Assembly: GCA_018401495.1 (NCBI GenBank)
Contig: JAGYJX010000014.1
Coordinates: 1 to 60,637 of the forward strand
From: Rhodospirillaceae bacterium
GTDB taxonomy: Bacteria; Pseudomonadota; Alphaproteobacteria; Thalassobaculales; Thalassobaculaceae
DNA length: 60,637 nucleotides
Reading direction: 5' to 3'
The position numbers and the translations under genes were made by a program. How positions within the stretch are numbered: position 1 is the first letter of the stretch; each line of letters begins with the position of its first letter. Below the pieces are notes generated by a model that was not told where the DNA came from, ran no database searches, and saw only the letters and a list, made by a program, of their open reading frames with translations. This document shows positions 37,719 through 50,798 of this stretch, piece by piece.

Positions 37719-38110
37719 TGCGGCGCTCGACGGTCCTGTGGTTCATGATCGCCACCTGCCTCGGGGTGGCCCTGTTCATGCTGAAGCACGAGGTGCAGCG
37801 CCGCGAGGAGCAGCTCGTCGACCTGCACCGCCAGATCCTTGCCAGCCAGGAGGCGATCCACGTCCTGGAGGCGGAGTGGAGCTACCTCAACCGGCCCGAC
37901 CGCCTGGAATCGCTGGTCCGCCGGCACCTCGACATGGTGCCGCTGGACGTCAAGCGGCTGGGCTCGATCGAATTTCTGCCGATGCGCCTGACGCCACCGG
38001 ATCCGACGACGGACCCGGCGCTGCCGCTCGATCTCGCACCGACCCTCGCCGGCCTGCCGCCGCTGCCGGTCGGCCGGCCGGTCGTGCTCACCCGGGAGGC
38101 CCGTCGATGA
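37718..38110 (+). CDS. ftsL: Cell division protein FtsL
   Basis: A 130-aa bitopic protein: a short cytoplasmic start (MRRSTVLWF), one membrane span (IATCLGVALFML) and a coiled-coil periplasmic region (HEVQRREEQLVDLHRQILASQEAIHVLEAEWSYLNRPDRLESLVRRHL), as in FtsL, which links FtsQ/FtsB to FtsW/FtsI. Sequence conservation of FtsL is low; identity rests on topology plus position between rsmH and ftsI. The proline-rich C-terminus is longer than in enteric FtsL. Overlaps its neighbours by ATG/TGA on both sides. Confidence 0.85.
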   Translation: MRRSTVLWFMIATCLGVALFMLKHEVQRREEQLVDLHRQILASQEAIHVLEAEWSYLNRPDRLESLVRRHLDMVPLDVKRLGSIEFLPMRLTPPDPTTDPALPLDLAPTLAGLPPLPVGRPVVLTREARR

Positions 38111-39805
38111 AATCGCGCGCTGAGACCGTCAAGCTGGAAGGCCACGCCAAGCAGGCGATCGAGACCGGGCGGAACCGGCTGATCCTGGCCGGCTGCCTGG
38201 TCGGCCTCGCCTTCACCGCGGTCGGCGCCCGGGTCGTCGAGCTGTCGGCGCTGCGCAACCAGGACGAGCCGTCGGCGCGCGCCTCGTTGGCCGACACCGA
38301 AGCTGGCGGTCGGCCGCGCCGACATCGTCGACCGCAACGGCCTGCTGGTCGCGACGTCGCTGCGCACCCCGTCGCTCTACGCCGATCCCGAAGAAGTCCT
38401 GGACGCCGAGGACGCCGCGTTCCGTCTGGCGACCGCGCTGCCCGACATGAACCCGGCCGAGACCGCGGCCAAGCTCAGCTCCGATCGCCGCTTCGTGTGG
38501 CTGAAGCGCAGCCTGACGCCGCGCGAGCAGCAGCAGGTCAACAGCCTCGGCATTCCCGGGGTGCACTTTCTCGACGAGTGGAAGCGGATCTACCCGCAGG
38601 GCTCCCTGACCGCGCACGCCGTCGGCTTCACGGATGTCGACGACCGCGGGATCGCCGGCGTCGAGCGCAGCTTCGACGACGTGCTGCGCGGCGGGCGGGA
38701 ACCGCTGCGACTGTCGATCGACCTGCGGGTCCAGCACGTGGTGCGCGAGGAACTCGCCCGCCAGATCGCCACGTTCGGGGCGATCGGCGGCACCGGCGTG
38801 GTCCTCGACGTCGACACCGGCGAGACCATCGCCATGGTGTCGCTGCCCGATTTCGACCCCAACGTGGCCGGCCAGATGGACCCGGACAGCCGGTTCAACC
38901 GGGCCACGCTCGGCGTCTACGAAATGGGCTCCACCTTCAAGATCTTCAACACGGCCATGGCCCTCGACGCCGGCACGGTCACCATGCGCGGCGGCTACGA
39001 CGCCACCAACCCGATCCGGATCGCGCGCTTCACCATCAGCGACTACCACGGCAAGGGCCGCTGGCTGTCGGTGCCGGAGATCTTCAAGTACTCCTCGAAC
39101 ATCGGCTCGGTGAAGATGGCGATCGATGTCGGCACCGAGGGCCAGCGCGACTTCCTGACCCGGCTCGGCATGCTGCGCGAGACCACGATCGAGCTGCCCG
39201 AGCGCGGCCGGCCGATGATCCCGAGCCCGTGGCGGCCGATCAACACCATGACGATCTCGTTCGGCCACGGGCTGTCGATCAGCCCGATGCACCTGGCCTC
39301 CGGGGTCGCCGCGATCGTCAACGGCGGCATCCGGCGGCCGGTGACGCTGCTGGAGACCGCCGTGCCGTCGCCCGGCGAACGGGTGATCTCCGAGCGGACC
39401 TCGCGCGACATGCGGCGGCTGATGCGCCTGGTGGTCGAGGACGGCACCGGCAGCAAGGCGGATTCGCTCGGCTACATCGTCGGCGGCAAGACCGGCACGG
39501 CCGAGAAGGTCGGCAGCGGCGGCGGCTACAAGCGCAAGGCGCTGATGTCGTCCTTCGTCGCCGCCTTCCCGATGCACGACCCGCGCTACGTCGTGCTGGT
39601 CATGGTGGACGAGCCGAAGGGAACCAAGGAGACCCACGGATACGCGACCGGCGGCTGGGTGGCGGCACCCGCCATCAGCCGGATCGTCGCGCGCGCCGCC
39701 CCCCTCCTCGGTGTGGCTCCGGTCGACCCGGAATCGCCCGAGATTCGCCGCGATCTGATGATCGAAATGCCGGCCGAGGGAGGTAAGCGCCTTGCGTCTT
39801 TCTGA
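38107..39805 (+). CDS. ftsI: Septal peptidoglycan transpeptidase FtsI/PBP3 (frame broken near 38305)
   Basis: Class B PBP cross-linking septal peptidoglycan with FtsW. The anchor (RLILAGCLVGLAFTAVGARVVEL) precedes KLAVGRADIVDRNG, the start of the pedestal domain. The frame slips in the stretch at about 38300-38310 (...LADTE | KLAVGRADIV). The rest is intact: transpeptidase motifs GSTFK (SxxK), YSSN (SxN) and GGKTGTAEK (KTG). Reconstructed length is about 566 aa. Gene is essential, so the break is an error rather than a mutation. The TTG start of murE overlaps the 3' end by 14 bases. Confidence 0.95.
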
Positions 39806-41268
39806 GCTTGTCGACGGCCGCAGCATGAGCCCCGCGATCCTCGCGGCGGGCGATCCCGATGTTGCCGGCCTGACCGCCGACAGCCGCGAGGTCCGTCCCG
39901 GCTGGCTGTTCGCGGCGCTGCCCGGCAGCCGGATGGACGGCCGTTCCTACATCGACGACGCCCTGGCGCGCGGCGCCTGCGCGGTGCTGACCACGCCGGA
40001 CGCCTCGGCCCGGATCGCCGGGCGCGTGCCGCTGGTGCCCGACCCCGACCCGCGGCGACGCCTGGCGCGGCTGGCGGCCCGCTTCTACGCCGTCCAGCCG
40101 GAAACCGTGGTGGCGGTCACCGGCACCAACGGCAAGACCTCGGTCGCCGAGTTCACCCGGCAGATCTGGGCGCTCACCGGTCGTCGCGCCGCCAGCCTCG
40201 GCACGCTCGGGCTGATCGTCGAGGGCCAGCCCGAGGGGCCCAGCCTGACCACCCCGGACCCGATCCGCCTGCACGCCGTGCTGAAGGGTATCGCCGACCG
40301 CGGCGTCACCCACGCCGTGATGGAGGCGTCCAGCCACGGCCTGCACCAGTCGCGCCTCGACGGCGTGCGGATCAAGGCGGCGGCGTTCACCAACCTGACC
40401 CGCGACCATCTCGACTACCACGGCTCGATGGACGCCTACCGGGTGGCCAAGCTGGCGCTGTTCGACAGGGTCATGGCGTCGGGCGGTACCGCGGTGCTGA
40501 ACGTCGACTCGCCCGATTACCAGGACTTCGCCGCGGTCGCCGGCAGGCGCGGCCATCGGATCATCGGCTACGGACGGCGTCCCGGCGCCGAACTGCGACT
40601 GGCGAACCGGGTGGCGCGGCCGGACGGCCAGTCGCTCGACCTGATCGTGCTCGGCCGTGCCCGCCGCGTCGAGTTGCCGCTGGTCGGCGACTTCCAGGCC
40701 TGGAACGCCCTGGCCGCGCTTGGCCTGGCGATCGCCACCGGCACCCCCGAAGGCGACGCGCTGGACGCGCTGACCGGCCTCGTCGGCGTGCGCGGCCGCA
40801 TGGAGCGGGTCGCGGTGCTCGGCGAACGGCGCCGCCGTCTACGTCGACTACGCCCACACCCCGGACGCGCTGGAGACCGTGCTGAACGCCGTGCGCCCGC
40901 ACACCGCCGGCAAGCTGTGGTGCGTGTTCGGCTGCGGCGGCGACCGCGACCCCGGCAAGCGCCCCATGATGGGCGCGGTGGTCGGCCGGCTCGCCGACCG
41001 GGCGATCGTCACCGACGACAACCCGCGCTCCGAGGATCCGGCCGCGATTCGCGCCGCCGCGCTGGCCGCCTGCCCCGGCGGCGAGGAGATCGGCGACCGT
41101 GAGACGGCGATTCGCGAGGCGGTGTTGAGGCTGGGCCCCGGCGATGTGTTGATGATCGCGGGCAAGGGGCACGAGCAAGGCCAGGAGATCAAGGGCGAGC
41201 TCCGGCCGTTCGATGACGCCACGGTGGCCCGTGAGGCCGCCGCGGCCCGCCCGGGAGGCTCGGCATGA
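39792..41268 (+). CDS. murE: UDP-MurNAc-tripeptide synthetase MurE, meso-DAP type (frame broken near 40830)
   Basis: Adds the third amino acid to UDP-MurNAc-L-Ala-D-Glu. From a TTG at 39792 (LRLSELVDG) the protein has the ATP-binding VVAVTGTNGKTSVAEF, EASSHGLHQSRLDGV, and NLTRDHLDYHGSM. The second frame after about 40830 starts AAVYVDYAHTPDALETVL and contains VFGCGGDRDPGKRPMM. It also has DNPRSEDP, the motif that selects meso-diaminopimelate, as expected for a Gram-negative. The length of 1,477 bases is one over a multiple of three, consistent with one extra base or two missing. Coupled by overlap with murF (ATGA). Confidence 0.95.
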
Positions 41269-42694
41269 TGGCCGCGCTCTGGACCCGCGACGACGCCGTG
41301 ACCGCGACCGGCGGCAGCCCGATGGGCCGGCCGTGGACCGCGTCCGGCGTCGCCATCGACAGCCGCGCCGTGCAGCCGGGCGACCTGTTCGTGGCGCTGC
41401 CGGGCGAGCGCACCGACGGCCACGACCACGTCGGCCAGGCGCTGCGGGCCGGCGCCGTCGGCGGCGCTGGTGGCGCGCGCGCCGACAGGACTGGCCGACG
41501 ACGCCCCGCTGCTGCTGGTTCCCGACCCGTTGGCCGCCCTGGCGGCGCTCGGCCGTGCCGCCCGCGACCGCTCGTCGGCGCGCATCGCCGCGGTGACCGG
41601 CAGCGTCGGCAAGACCGGCTCCAAGGAGATGCTGTCGGCCGCGCTGGCGGCCTACGGGCCGACCGTCGCCAGCAAGGGCAATTTGAACAACCACATCGGC
41701 GCACCGCTGTCGCTGGCCCGCCTCGACCGGCAGGCGGCGTTCGCGGTGTTCGAGCTCGGCATGAACCATCCGGACGAGATCCGCCCGCTCGCCCGCCTGG
41801 TCCGGCCGCACGCCGCCCTGATCACCAACGTCGAGATGGTGCACGCCGGGTTCTTCACCGGCATCGAGCAGATCGCCGACGCCAAGGCCGAGATCCTCGA
41901 GGGGATCGAGGTCGGCGGTGCCGCCGTCCTGAACCGCGACAACGGCCAGTTCGAGCGCCTCGCCGCCCACGCCCGCCGGCTGGCGATCGCGCGCGTCGTT
42001 ACCTTCGGCGCCGGCGCCGAGGCCGACGCGCGCCTGCTGGACGCCGCGTCGAGTGGCGACGGCACCCGCGTCACGGCCGAGATCGACGGGAGCCACCTGT
42101 CCTGGACCGTCGGCGGCATCGGCCTGCACTGGGCGCTCAACAGCCTCGGCGTCGCCGCCACCCTGCACGCCCTCGGCCTCGACCCGGCGATCGGCACCGC
42201 GGCGCTCGCCGGGGTATCGGCGATGCGCGGCCGCGGCGGCCAGGTCCGGCTCGACCTGCCGGGCGGCCCGGTCACCCTGATCGACGAGAGCTACAACGCC
42301 AGCCCGCCGGCGGTGCGCGCCGCGCTGGCGGTGTTCGCCGGCAACCAGCCCCGCCGCCGGCGGACGCCGGATCGCGGTGCTTGGCGACATGCTGGAGCTT
42401 GGCGCGACCGCCGCCGCCGCCCACCGCGGGCTCGCCGAGGCGGTGACCGCGGCGCGGCCCGACGCGGTGTTCCTGGTCGGACCGGAGATGCGCGCCCTCG
42501 CGGTCGCGCTGCCCGCCACTCTGGTCGCCGGCCACGCCGAGCGCTCCGAGGATCTCGCTGCCGCCGTCGCCGCCGCCGTGGCGCCCGGTGACGTGGTGTT
42601 GGTGAAAGGCTCGCTCGGCATGCGCATGAAGGCGATCGTCACGGCCATCGAGGCGCTCGCCGCGCCGGCCCGCCGCGCCGCGAACGGGGGCTGA
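41265..42694 (+). CDS. murF: UDP-MurNAc-pentapeptide synthetase MurF (two frame breaks)
   Basis: Ligates D-Ala-D-Ala to the tripeptide. Blocks in order are [31 protein letters not shown] (N-terminal domain); then after a break near 41460, [20 protein letters not shown] (ATP site), [15 protein letters not shown] and [20 protein letters not shown]; then after a break near 42355, [25 protein letters not shown] and [15 protein letters not shown]. All conserved blocks of the Mur ligase family are present. Length (about 476 codons) is normal. The second break is in a GCC/CGG repeat-like run. The ATG at 41265 overlaps murE's stop. Confidence 0.93.
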
Positions 42695-42698
42695 GCCG

Positions 42699-43787
42699 AT
42701 GCTGTACAACCTGCTGGCCCCGCTCGCCGACACCAACCAGATGTTCAACGTGTTCCGGTACCTGACCTTCAGGACCGGTGGCGCCACCATGACCGCGCTG
42801 CTGATCGCGTTCGTGCTCGGCCCGTCGCTGATCCGCTGGCTGAAGAGCCGGCAGCGCGGCGGCCAGCCGATCCGCGAGGACGGTCCGGAGAGCCACCTGC
42901 TCACCAAGAAGGGCACGCCCACCATGGGCGGCCTGCTGATCCTGATCGGCCTCAGCGTCTCCACCCTGCTGTGGGCGAACCTCGCCAACCCCTACGTCTG
43001 GTCGGTGCTGCTGGTCACCATCGGCTTCGGGGCGATCGGCTTCGGCGACGACTGGCTGAAGCTGACCCGCCGCAACTCCAAGGGGCTGCCGGGCAAGCTG
43101 AAGCTGGCGTTCCAGATCGCCATCGGCACCGCCGCCACGCTGGCGATCTCGTCGGCCATGGCGGAGCCGCTGACCTTCCGGCTGGCGGTGCCGTTCTTCA
43201 AGGACGTGCTGATCCAGCTGTCCTGGTTCTTCGTGCCGTTCGCGGTGTTCGTGATGGTCGGCGCCTCCAACGCCGTCAACCTGACCGACGGCCTCGACGG
43301 GCTGGCGATCGTGCCGGTGATGATCGCCGGCGGCTGTTTCGCGCTGATCGCCTATCTGTCCGGCAACTCGGTGTTCGCCAACTACCTGCAGATCCACCAC
43401 GTGCCGGGCGCCGGCGAGCTGGCGGTGCTGTGCGGCGCGATGGTCGGCGCCGGGCTCGGCTTCCTGTGGTTCAACGCGCCGCCGGCCATGGTGTTCATGG
43501 GCGACACCGGCTCGCTGTCGCTCGGCGGCGCCCTCGGCGCCATCAGCGTGGTCACCAAGCACGAGCTGGTGCTGGCCATCATCGGCGGGCTGTTCGTGCT
43601 GGAGACGGTCTCGGTGATCGTCCAGGTGGCCTCGTTCAAGCTGACCGGCCGACGGGTGTTCCGCATGGCGCCGCTGCACCATCACTTCGAGAAGAAGGGG
43701 TGGCAGGAGCCGACCATCGTCATCCGGTTCTGGATCATCGCCATCATCCTGGCGCTGGTCGGCCTCTCGACCCTGAAGCTGAGGTGA
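42699..43787 (+). CDS. mraY: Phospho-MurNAc-pentapeptide transferase MraY
   Basis: Integral membrane enzyme that makes lipid I from UDP-MurNAc-pentapeptide and undecaprenyl phosphate. Intact 362-aa protein with ten predicted spans. Motifs: [44 protein letters not shown] (catalytic aspartates), [39 protein letters not shown] and the C-terminal [27 protein letters not shown]. It starts 4 bp after the murF stop, and its stop is 4 bp before murD. Confidence 0.97.
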   Translation: MLYNLLAPLADTNQMFNVFRYLTFRTGGATMTALLIAFVLGPSLIRWLKSRQRGGQPIREDGPESHLLTKKGTPTMGGLLILIGLSVSTLLWANLANPYVWSVLLVTIGFGAIGFGDDWLKLTRRNSKGLPGKLKLAFQIAIGTAATLAISSAMAEPLTFRLAVPFFKDVLIQLSWFFVPFAVFVMVGASNAVNLTDGLDGLAIVPVMIAGGCFALIAYLSGNSVFANYLQIHHVPGAGELAVLCGAMVGAGLGFLWFNAPPAMVFMGDTGSLSLGGALGAISVVTKHELVLAIIGGLFVLETVSVIVQVASFKLTGRRVFRMAPLHHHFEKKGWQEPTIVIRFWIIAIILALVGLSTLKLR

Positions 43788-43791
43788 CGGG

Positions 43792-45207
43792 ATGCTGACC
43801 CTCGGCTTCGCGCGCGATCACACCTACGCGGTGATGGGCCTCGGCAAGTCCGGGGCGGTCGCCGCGCGTGCGCTCGCGGCGGCCGGGGCGACGGTGCTGG
43901 CCTGGGACGACAGCGACGACCGGCGCGCGGCGTTGCAGGGCGTCGACGGGGTCACCGTCATCGATCTCGCGGCGCGCGGGTTCGCGGACGTCGACGCCCT
44001 GGTGCTGTCGCCCGGCATCCCGCACACCCACCCGCAGCCGCATCCGGTCGCCGCCGCCGCCAAGGCCGCCGGCGTGCCGATCGTCGGTGACGTCGAGCTG
44101 CTGCTGCGCGCCCTCCCCGACCGCCGGCTGGTCGCCATCACCGGCACCAACGGCAAGTCGACGACCACGGCGCTGATCGGTCATATCCTCGCCGGCGCCG
44201 GTGTCCCGGTGCAGGTCGGCGGCAACCTCGGTCGGCCGGCCCTGGAGTTCGACGACCCCGGTGGCGCCGGTGTGATCGTGCTCGAACTCAGCTCCTACCA
44301 GCTCGAGCTGACCCCGTCGCTGGCACCCACGGTGGCGGTCTGGCTGAACGTCACCCCTGACCACATCGACCGCCATGGCAACCTGGCGGGCTACGTCGCG
44401 GCCAAGCGGCGGATCTTCGCGCACCAGACCCCGAGCGGCCTCGCTGTGGTCGGCAACGACGACGACATCTCGCGCGATGTCGCCGACCGGCTGCGGCGCG
44501 ACGGCCGCAAGGTCGTCGAGGTCTCGGGCGTCGGATCGGTGGTCGGCGGCGTCTACGCCGAGGGCGGCCGGCTGATCGACGCCCGCTCGGGCCGTCCGGA
44601 AGCCGTGCTGGCGCTCGCCGAGGCGCCGGCCCTGCCCGGCGAGCACAACGCCCAGAACGCCGCCGCGGCCTTCGCCGCCTGCGCGGCGCTGGGCCTCGAC
44701 CGCGCGGCGATCGCCGCCGGCATCCGCAGCTTCCCCGGCCTGGCGCACCGCCAGGAGCGCGTGGCCGAGGCCGGCGGCGTGCTGTACGTCAACGATTCCA
44801 AGGCCACCAACGCCGACGCGGCGGCGCGGGCGCTGGCGTGCTACGGCGCGATCTACTGGATCGCCGGCGGCCGCGGCAAGGAAGGCGGCGTCGCGCCGCT
44901 CTCCGGGTTCTTCCCGCGGATCCGCAAGGCCTACCTGATCGGCGAGACGGCCGAGGCTTTCGCCCGCCAGATTGGCGAGGCCTGCCCCTGGGTGGTGTCG
45001 CGCACCCTGGAGGCCGCCGTGCGGCAGGCGCATCTCGACGCCCGGGCCGACCGGCATCCGGACAGCGTCGTGCTGCTGTCCCCGGCGGCGGCGTCGTTCG
45101 ACCAGTTCCCGAACTTCGAGGTCCGCGGCGACCGCTTCCGCGCGCTGGTGCTCGACCTGGTGGCCGGCAACGGCGACGCCGCTCCCGGCGAGCGGAGGGT
45201 GTCATGA
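43792..45207 (+). CDS. murD: UDP-MurNAc-L-alanine:D-glutamate ligase MurD
   Basis: Cytosolic Mur ligase adding D-glutamate. Intact 471 aa. N-terminal Rossmann-type domain (YAVMGLGKSGAVAARALAAAGATVLAWDD), ATP-binding LVAITGTNGKSTTTALIG, VLELSSYQLEL, NVTPDHIDRHG and the C-terminal GLAHRQERVAEAGGVLYVNDSKATNADAAARAL and IAGGRGKEGG. The stop overlaps the ftsW start (ATGA). Confidence 0.97.
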   Translation: MLTLGFARDHTYAVMGLGKSGAVAARALAAAGATVLAWDDSDDRRAALQGVDGVTVIDLAARGFADVDALVLSPGIPHTHPQPHPVAAAAKAAGVPIVGDVELLLRALPDRRLVAITGTNGKSTTTALIGHILAGAGVPVQVGGNLGRPALEFDDPGGAGVIVLELSSYQLELTPSLAPTVAVWLNVTPDHIDRHGNLAGYVAAKRRIFAHQTPSGLAVVGNDDDISRDVADRLRRDGRKVVEVSGVGSVVGGVYAEGGRLIDARSGRPEAVLALAEAPALPGEHNAQNAAAAFAACAALGLDRAAIAAGIRSFPGLAHRQERVAEAGGVLYVNDSKATNADAAARALACYGAIYWIAGGRGKEGGVAPLSGFFPRIRKAYLIGETAEAFARQIGEACPWVVSRTLEAAVRQAHLDARADRHPDSVVLLSPAAASFDQFPNFEVRGDRFRALVLDLVAGNGDAAPGERRVS

Positions 45208-46327
45208 GCGCGATCGCCCGGACCGACACCAGCGTCTTCGGCAAGTGGTGGTGGACCGTCGACCGCTGGACCCTCGGCGCGCTGTTCCTGCTGGTGCTGG
45301 TCGGCGCGCTGCTGATCCTGGCGGCGAGCCCGCCGGTGGCCGAGCGGATCGGCCTCAACGCCTACCACTTCGTGCAACGCCAGTTCGTGTTCATGCCGCT
45401 GGCGCTGGCGGTGATGATCGGCGTCTCGCTGCTGACGCCGCTGCAGATCCGGCGGCTGTCGGTGGTCGGCTTCATCGTGACGCTGGCCCTGCTGGTGGCG
45501 GTGCCGCTGGTCGGCAGCGAGATCAAGGGCGCCACCCGATGGCTGTCGATCGCCGGCATGTCGATGCAGCCGAGCGAGTTCGCCAAGCCGTTCTTCGCGG
45601 TGGTCGCCGCCTGGATGTTCGCCGAGTGGCGGCGCGACGAGACTTTCCCGGGCACCTGATCGCCATCGGGCTGTATCTGATGACCATCGCCCTCCTGCTG
45701 TCCCAGCCCGACCTCGGCATGACGGTGGTGGTGTCGGTGATCTGGTTCGGGCAGTTCTTCCTGGCCGGACTGCCGATGGTGCTGGTGGTCGGCTTCATCG
45801 CCGCCGGCGTGCTCGGCCTGATCGGCTCGTACTTCCTGTTCCCGCACGTCTCAAGCCGGATCGACCGCTTTCTCGACCCGTCGGCCGGCGACAGCTACCA
45901 GGTCGACCGCTCGATCGAGGCGTTCATGAACGGCGGGCTGACCGGCACCGGGCCCGGCGAGGGCACCGTCAAGGCCTACCTGCCGGACGCCCACGCCGAC
46001 TTCATCTTCGCGGTCGCCGGCGAGGAGTTCGGCGGCCTCGCCTGCCTGGTGATCATCGCGCTCTACGCCTTCGTCGTGCTGCGCGGCTACGCCCGGCTGC
46101 TCGGCGAGCAGAGCCTGTTCGTGCTGCTGGCCGGGACCGGGCTGCTGACCCAGTTCGCCCTGCAGGCGCTGGTCCACATGGCCTCGGCGGTGCACCTGAT
46201 GCCGGCCAAGGGGATGACCCTGCCGTTCGTCAGCTACGGCGGCTCCTCGCTGGTGGCGCTGGGGCTCGGCATGGGCATGGCGATCGCCCTGACCCGCAAG
46301 CGCTTCGGCGGGGAGGACCTGCCATGA
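45204..46327 (+). CDS. ftsW: Septal peptidoglycan polymerase FtsW (frame broken near 45650)
   Basis: SEDS glycosyltransferase that polymerises septal glycan with FtsI. The first frame runs to RRDETFPG with [39 protein letters not shown] (the SEDS signature) and [12 protein letters not shown]. Adding one G to the GGG before CACCTG near 45650 joins it to [26 protein letters not shown]. The second frame then contains [45 protein letters not shown] and [31 protein letters not shown]. Ten spans expected; about 374 codons. The stop overlaps murG (ATGA). Confidence 0.95.
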
Positions 46328-47501
46328 CGGCGCAGCCCTTCGACGCCCGGCCGATCCTGGTCGCCGCCGGCGGCACCGGTGGCCACGTGTTCCCGGCCAA
46401 GGCGCTGGCGGAGGCGCTGCTGGCGCGCGGCCGCCGGGTGGCGCTGGTCACAGATCGACGCGGCACCGCCTTCGAGACCGTCGGCGGCGCCTTGGACGTG
46501 CACCGCATCCGCGCCGCCGGCATCGCCGGCCGCGGGCTGCTGGCCAAGGCTCGCGCCGGCGTCGAGCTGCTGCTCGGCTACTTCGAGGCGCGCCGGCTGG
46601 TCCGGGCGCTGCGCCCGGTGGCGGTGGTCGGGTTCGGCGGCTACGCCAGCGTGCCCACCGTGCTGGCCGCCGCCGCGCGCGGCGTTCCCGTCATCCTGCA
46701 CGAGCAGAACGCGGTGCTGGGCCGGGCCAACCGCCTGCTGGCGCCCCGGGCGACCGCCATCGCCGTGTCCTTCGCCGAGGTCGAGAAGGTCGGCGCCGCC
46801 GACCGCGGCAAGCTGGTGCTGACCGGCAACCCGGTCCGCGAGGCGATCCGCGACCTGCGCGACGCGGTCCTGCCGCCGCTCGCCCCGACGGCGCCGATCG
46901 ATCTCCTGGTCACCGGCGGCAGCCAGGGCGCCACCGTGTTCGCCGAACTGGTGCCGGCGGCGATCGCCAGCCTGCCGGACGCGCTGCGTGCCCGCCTGCG
47001 GCTGTCGCAGCAGGCCCGCGAGGGCGAACTCGAGGGCGTGGTCGCCGCCTATCGCCGGCTCGGCGTCGCCGCCGACGTGCGCCGGTTCTTCGACGACATG
47101 CCGGCGCGGCTGGCGGCGGCGCGGCTGCTGATCTGCCGCTCCGGCGCCTCGACCGTCGCCGAGAACACGGTCGCCGGTCGCCCGGCCCTGCTGATCCCCT
47201 ACCCGCACGCCATCGACGATCACCAGAGCGCCAACGCCCGCGCCATCGCGGCCGCCGGCGGCGCCCTGGTGCTGCCGCAGGCCTCCAGCGACGCCGGCAC
47301 GCTGGCGGCGCAGCTCATCCGGCTGCTCGGCGATCCCGCCGCCCTCGCCACCATGGCGGCGGCGGCGCGGGCCGCCGGGGTGCCGGACGCGGTCGACCGG
47401 CTGGCCGACCTGGTCGAACGCCACGCCGGGGCCGCGCCGGGGTCGAGCCACGGCCACGGCGCCGCCGCCACCACCGCCACCACCGCCCGGAGGGCCGCCG
47501 C

Positions 47502-47505
<4 letters not shown>
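46324..47505 (+). CDS. murG: UDP-GlcNAc:undecaprenyl-PP-MurNAc-pentapeptide transferase MurG
   Basis: Peripheral membrane GT-B enzyme forming lipid II. Intact 393 aa. Start [31 protein letters not shown] carries the GGTGGH donor/acceptor loop. Also [62 protein letters not shown] and [39 protein letters not shown]. The C-terminus has a histidine/threonine-rich extension ([20 protein letters not shown]). Coupled by overlap to ftsW and murC. Confidence 0.97.
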
Positions 47506-48925
<1,420 letters not shown>

Positions 48926-48929
<4 letters not shown>

Positions 48930-49882
48930 TCACCCTGGCCACCCAACGGCACCGCAAGCCCATGACCCATCTCATCGAGCGCCTGCCCCCGGTGCGCGGC
49001 GAGTACCGCGCCGACGCCCCGGTCGCGCAACTGACCTGGTTCCGGGTCGGCGGCCCGGCCGAGGTGCTGTTCCGCCCGGCCGACGAGGCCGACCTGCTCG
49101 ACTTCCTGGCGGGGCTCCCGGGCGACGTCCCGGTCACCGTGCTCGGCGTCGGCTCCAACACGCTGATCCGCGACGGCGGGGTGGCGGGCGTGGTGATCCG
49201 GCTCGGCAAGGGCTTCGCCGACGCCCGCGTCGACGGCGACCGGGTGATCGCCGGCGCCGGGGCGCTCGACGTCACCGTCGCCGCCACCGCCCAGCGCGCC
49301 GGCCTGACCGGTCTCGAATTCCTGTCCGGGATTCCCGGCACCATCGGCGGCGCGCTGCGCATGAACGCCGGCGCCTACGGCAGCGAGATCGGGGACGTGC
49401 TGGTCTCGGCGCGCGCCGTCGATCCGCTCGGCCACGCCCGCACCCTGGCCGCCGGCGAGATGGCGCTCGGCTACCGCCACTGCGGCGTCCCCGAGGACTG
49501 GATCTTCACCAGCGCGGTGCTGCGGGCCCGCCCCGGCGACCCGGCGACGATCGCCCAGGCGATGGCCGACATCCGCGACGCCCGCGAGGAGACCCAGCCG
49601 CGCCGGGTGCGCACCGGCGGATCGACCTTCGCCAACCCCGAAGGCCGCAAGGCCTGGCAGCTGATCGACGCCGCCGGGTGCCGCGGCCTGCGGATCGGCG
49701 GCGCCCAGGTGTCGGAGAAGCACTGCAACTTCCTGCTCAACACCGGCGACGCCACCGCCGCCGACATCGAGGCGCTCGGCGAGGAGGTCCGGCGCCGGGT
49801 GCTGGCGAGCAGCGGGATCGAGCTGCGCTGGGAAATCCGCCGGGTCGGCGTGGCCGGCGCCGCACACGGAGGTGCGTCATGA
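48926..49882 (+). CDS. murB: UDP-N-acetylenolpyruvoylglucosamine reductase MurB
   Basis: FAD/NADPH-dependent step forming UDP-MurNAc. GTG start 48926 (an ATG at 48962 would remove 12 residues). Intact 318 aa: [138 protein letters not shown]. The latter two blocks belong to the type-I MurB C-terminal domain, with Ser/Glu catalysis. Stop overlaps ddl start. Confidence 0.97.
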
Positions 49883-50798
49883 ACCGCGCCGACACCCACG
49901 TGGCCGTCCTGATGGGCGGCTGGTCGCCGGAACGCGAGGTATCGCTGTCGTCCGGGCGCGAATGCGCCAAGGCGCTGCGCGAGGCCGGCTGGCGGGTGAC
50001 CGAGATCGACGTCGACCGGGGATCGCCGCCAAGCTGGCGGCGGTGAAGCCGGACGTGGTGTTCAACGCCCTGCACGGACCGGTCGGCGAGGACGGCACCA
50101 TCCAGGGGCTGCTGAACATCCTCGGCATTCCCTACACGCACTCCGGGGTGCGGGCCTCGGCCGTCGCCATGGACAAGCCGACCGCCAAGGACGTGTTCGC
50201 CCGCCACGGGCTGCGCTGCCCCGAGGGCAAGGTCGTCACGCTCGCCGATTTCGACGCCGGCGAGCCGATGGCGCCGCCCTACGTGGTCAAGCCGATCGAC
50301 CAGGGCTCCAGCGTCGGGGTCCACATCGTGCGGGAGGGCGACAACTACCGGCCGACCGCCGAGGGCTGGCCGTTCGGCGACACGGTGCTGGTCGAGCGCT
50401 ACGTCGCCGGCCGCGAGCTGACCGTGGCGGTGTGGGACGGCGAGGCCCTGGAGGTCACCGAGATCACCTCGTCGCGCGGCTTCTACGATTACGAGGCCAA
50501 ATACGCCGCCGGCGGCTCGCTGCACCTGTTGCCGGCACCGATCCCCGAGCCGATCCGCCGGCTGGCGATGGACAGCGCCGCCGCCGCGCACCGCGCGCTG
50601 GGCTGCCGGGGCATCAGCCGGGCCGACTTCCGGTACGACGACACCGCCGGCCAACCGGGCGAACTCTACCTGCTGGAGATCAACACCCAGCCCGGCATGA
50701 CGCCGACCTCGCTGGTGCCCGAGCAGGCGGCGCATCTCGGCATCGCGTTCCCCGAGCTGGTGTCGCGGATGGTGGAGGACGCTCGATGCGATCGCTGA
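49879..50798 (+). CDS. ddl: D-alanine:D-alanine ligase Ddl (frame broken near 50020)
   Basis: ATP-grasp enzyme making D-Ala-D-Ala for MurF. First frame: [41 protein letters not shown]; one missing base after CGGGG (about 50020) joins it to [56 protein letters not shown]. Further motifs: [87 protein letters not shown]. Length (920 bases) is one short of a multiple of three, confirming one deletion. The end overlaps ftsQ by 13 bases. Confidence 0.95.
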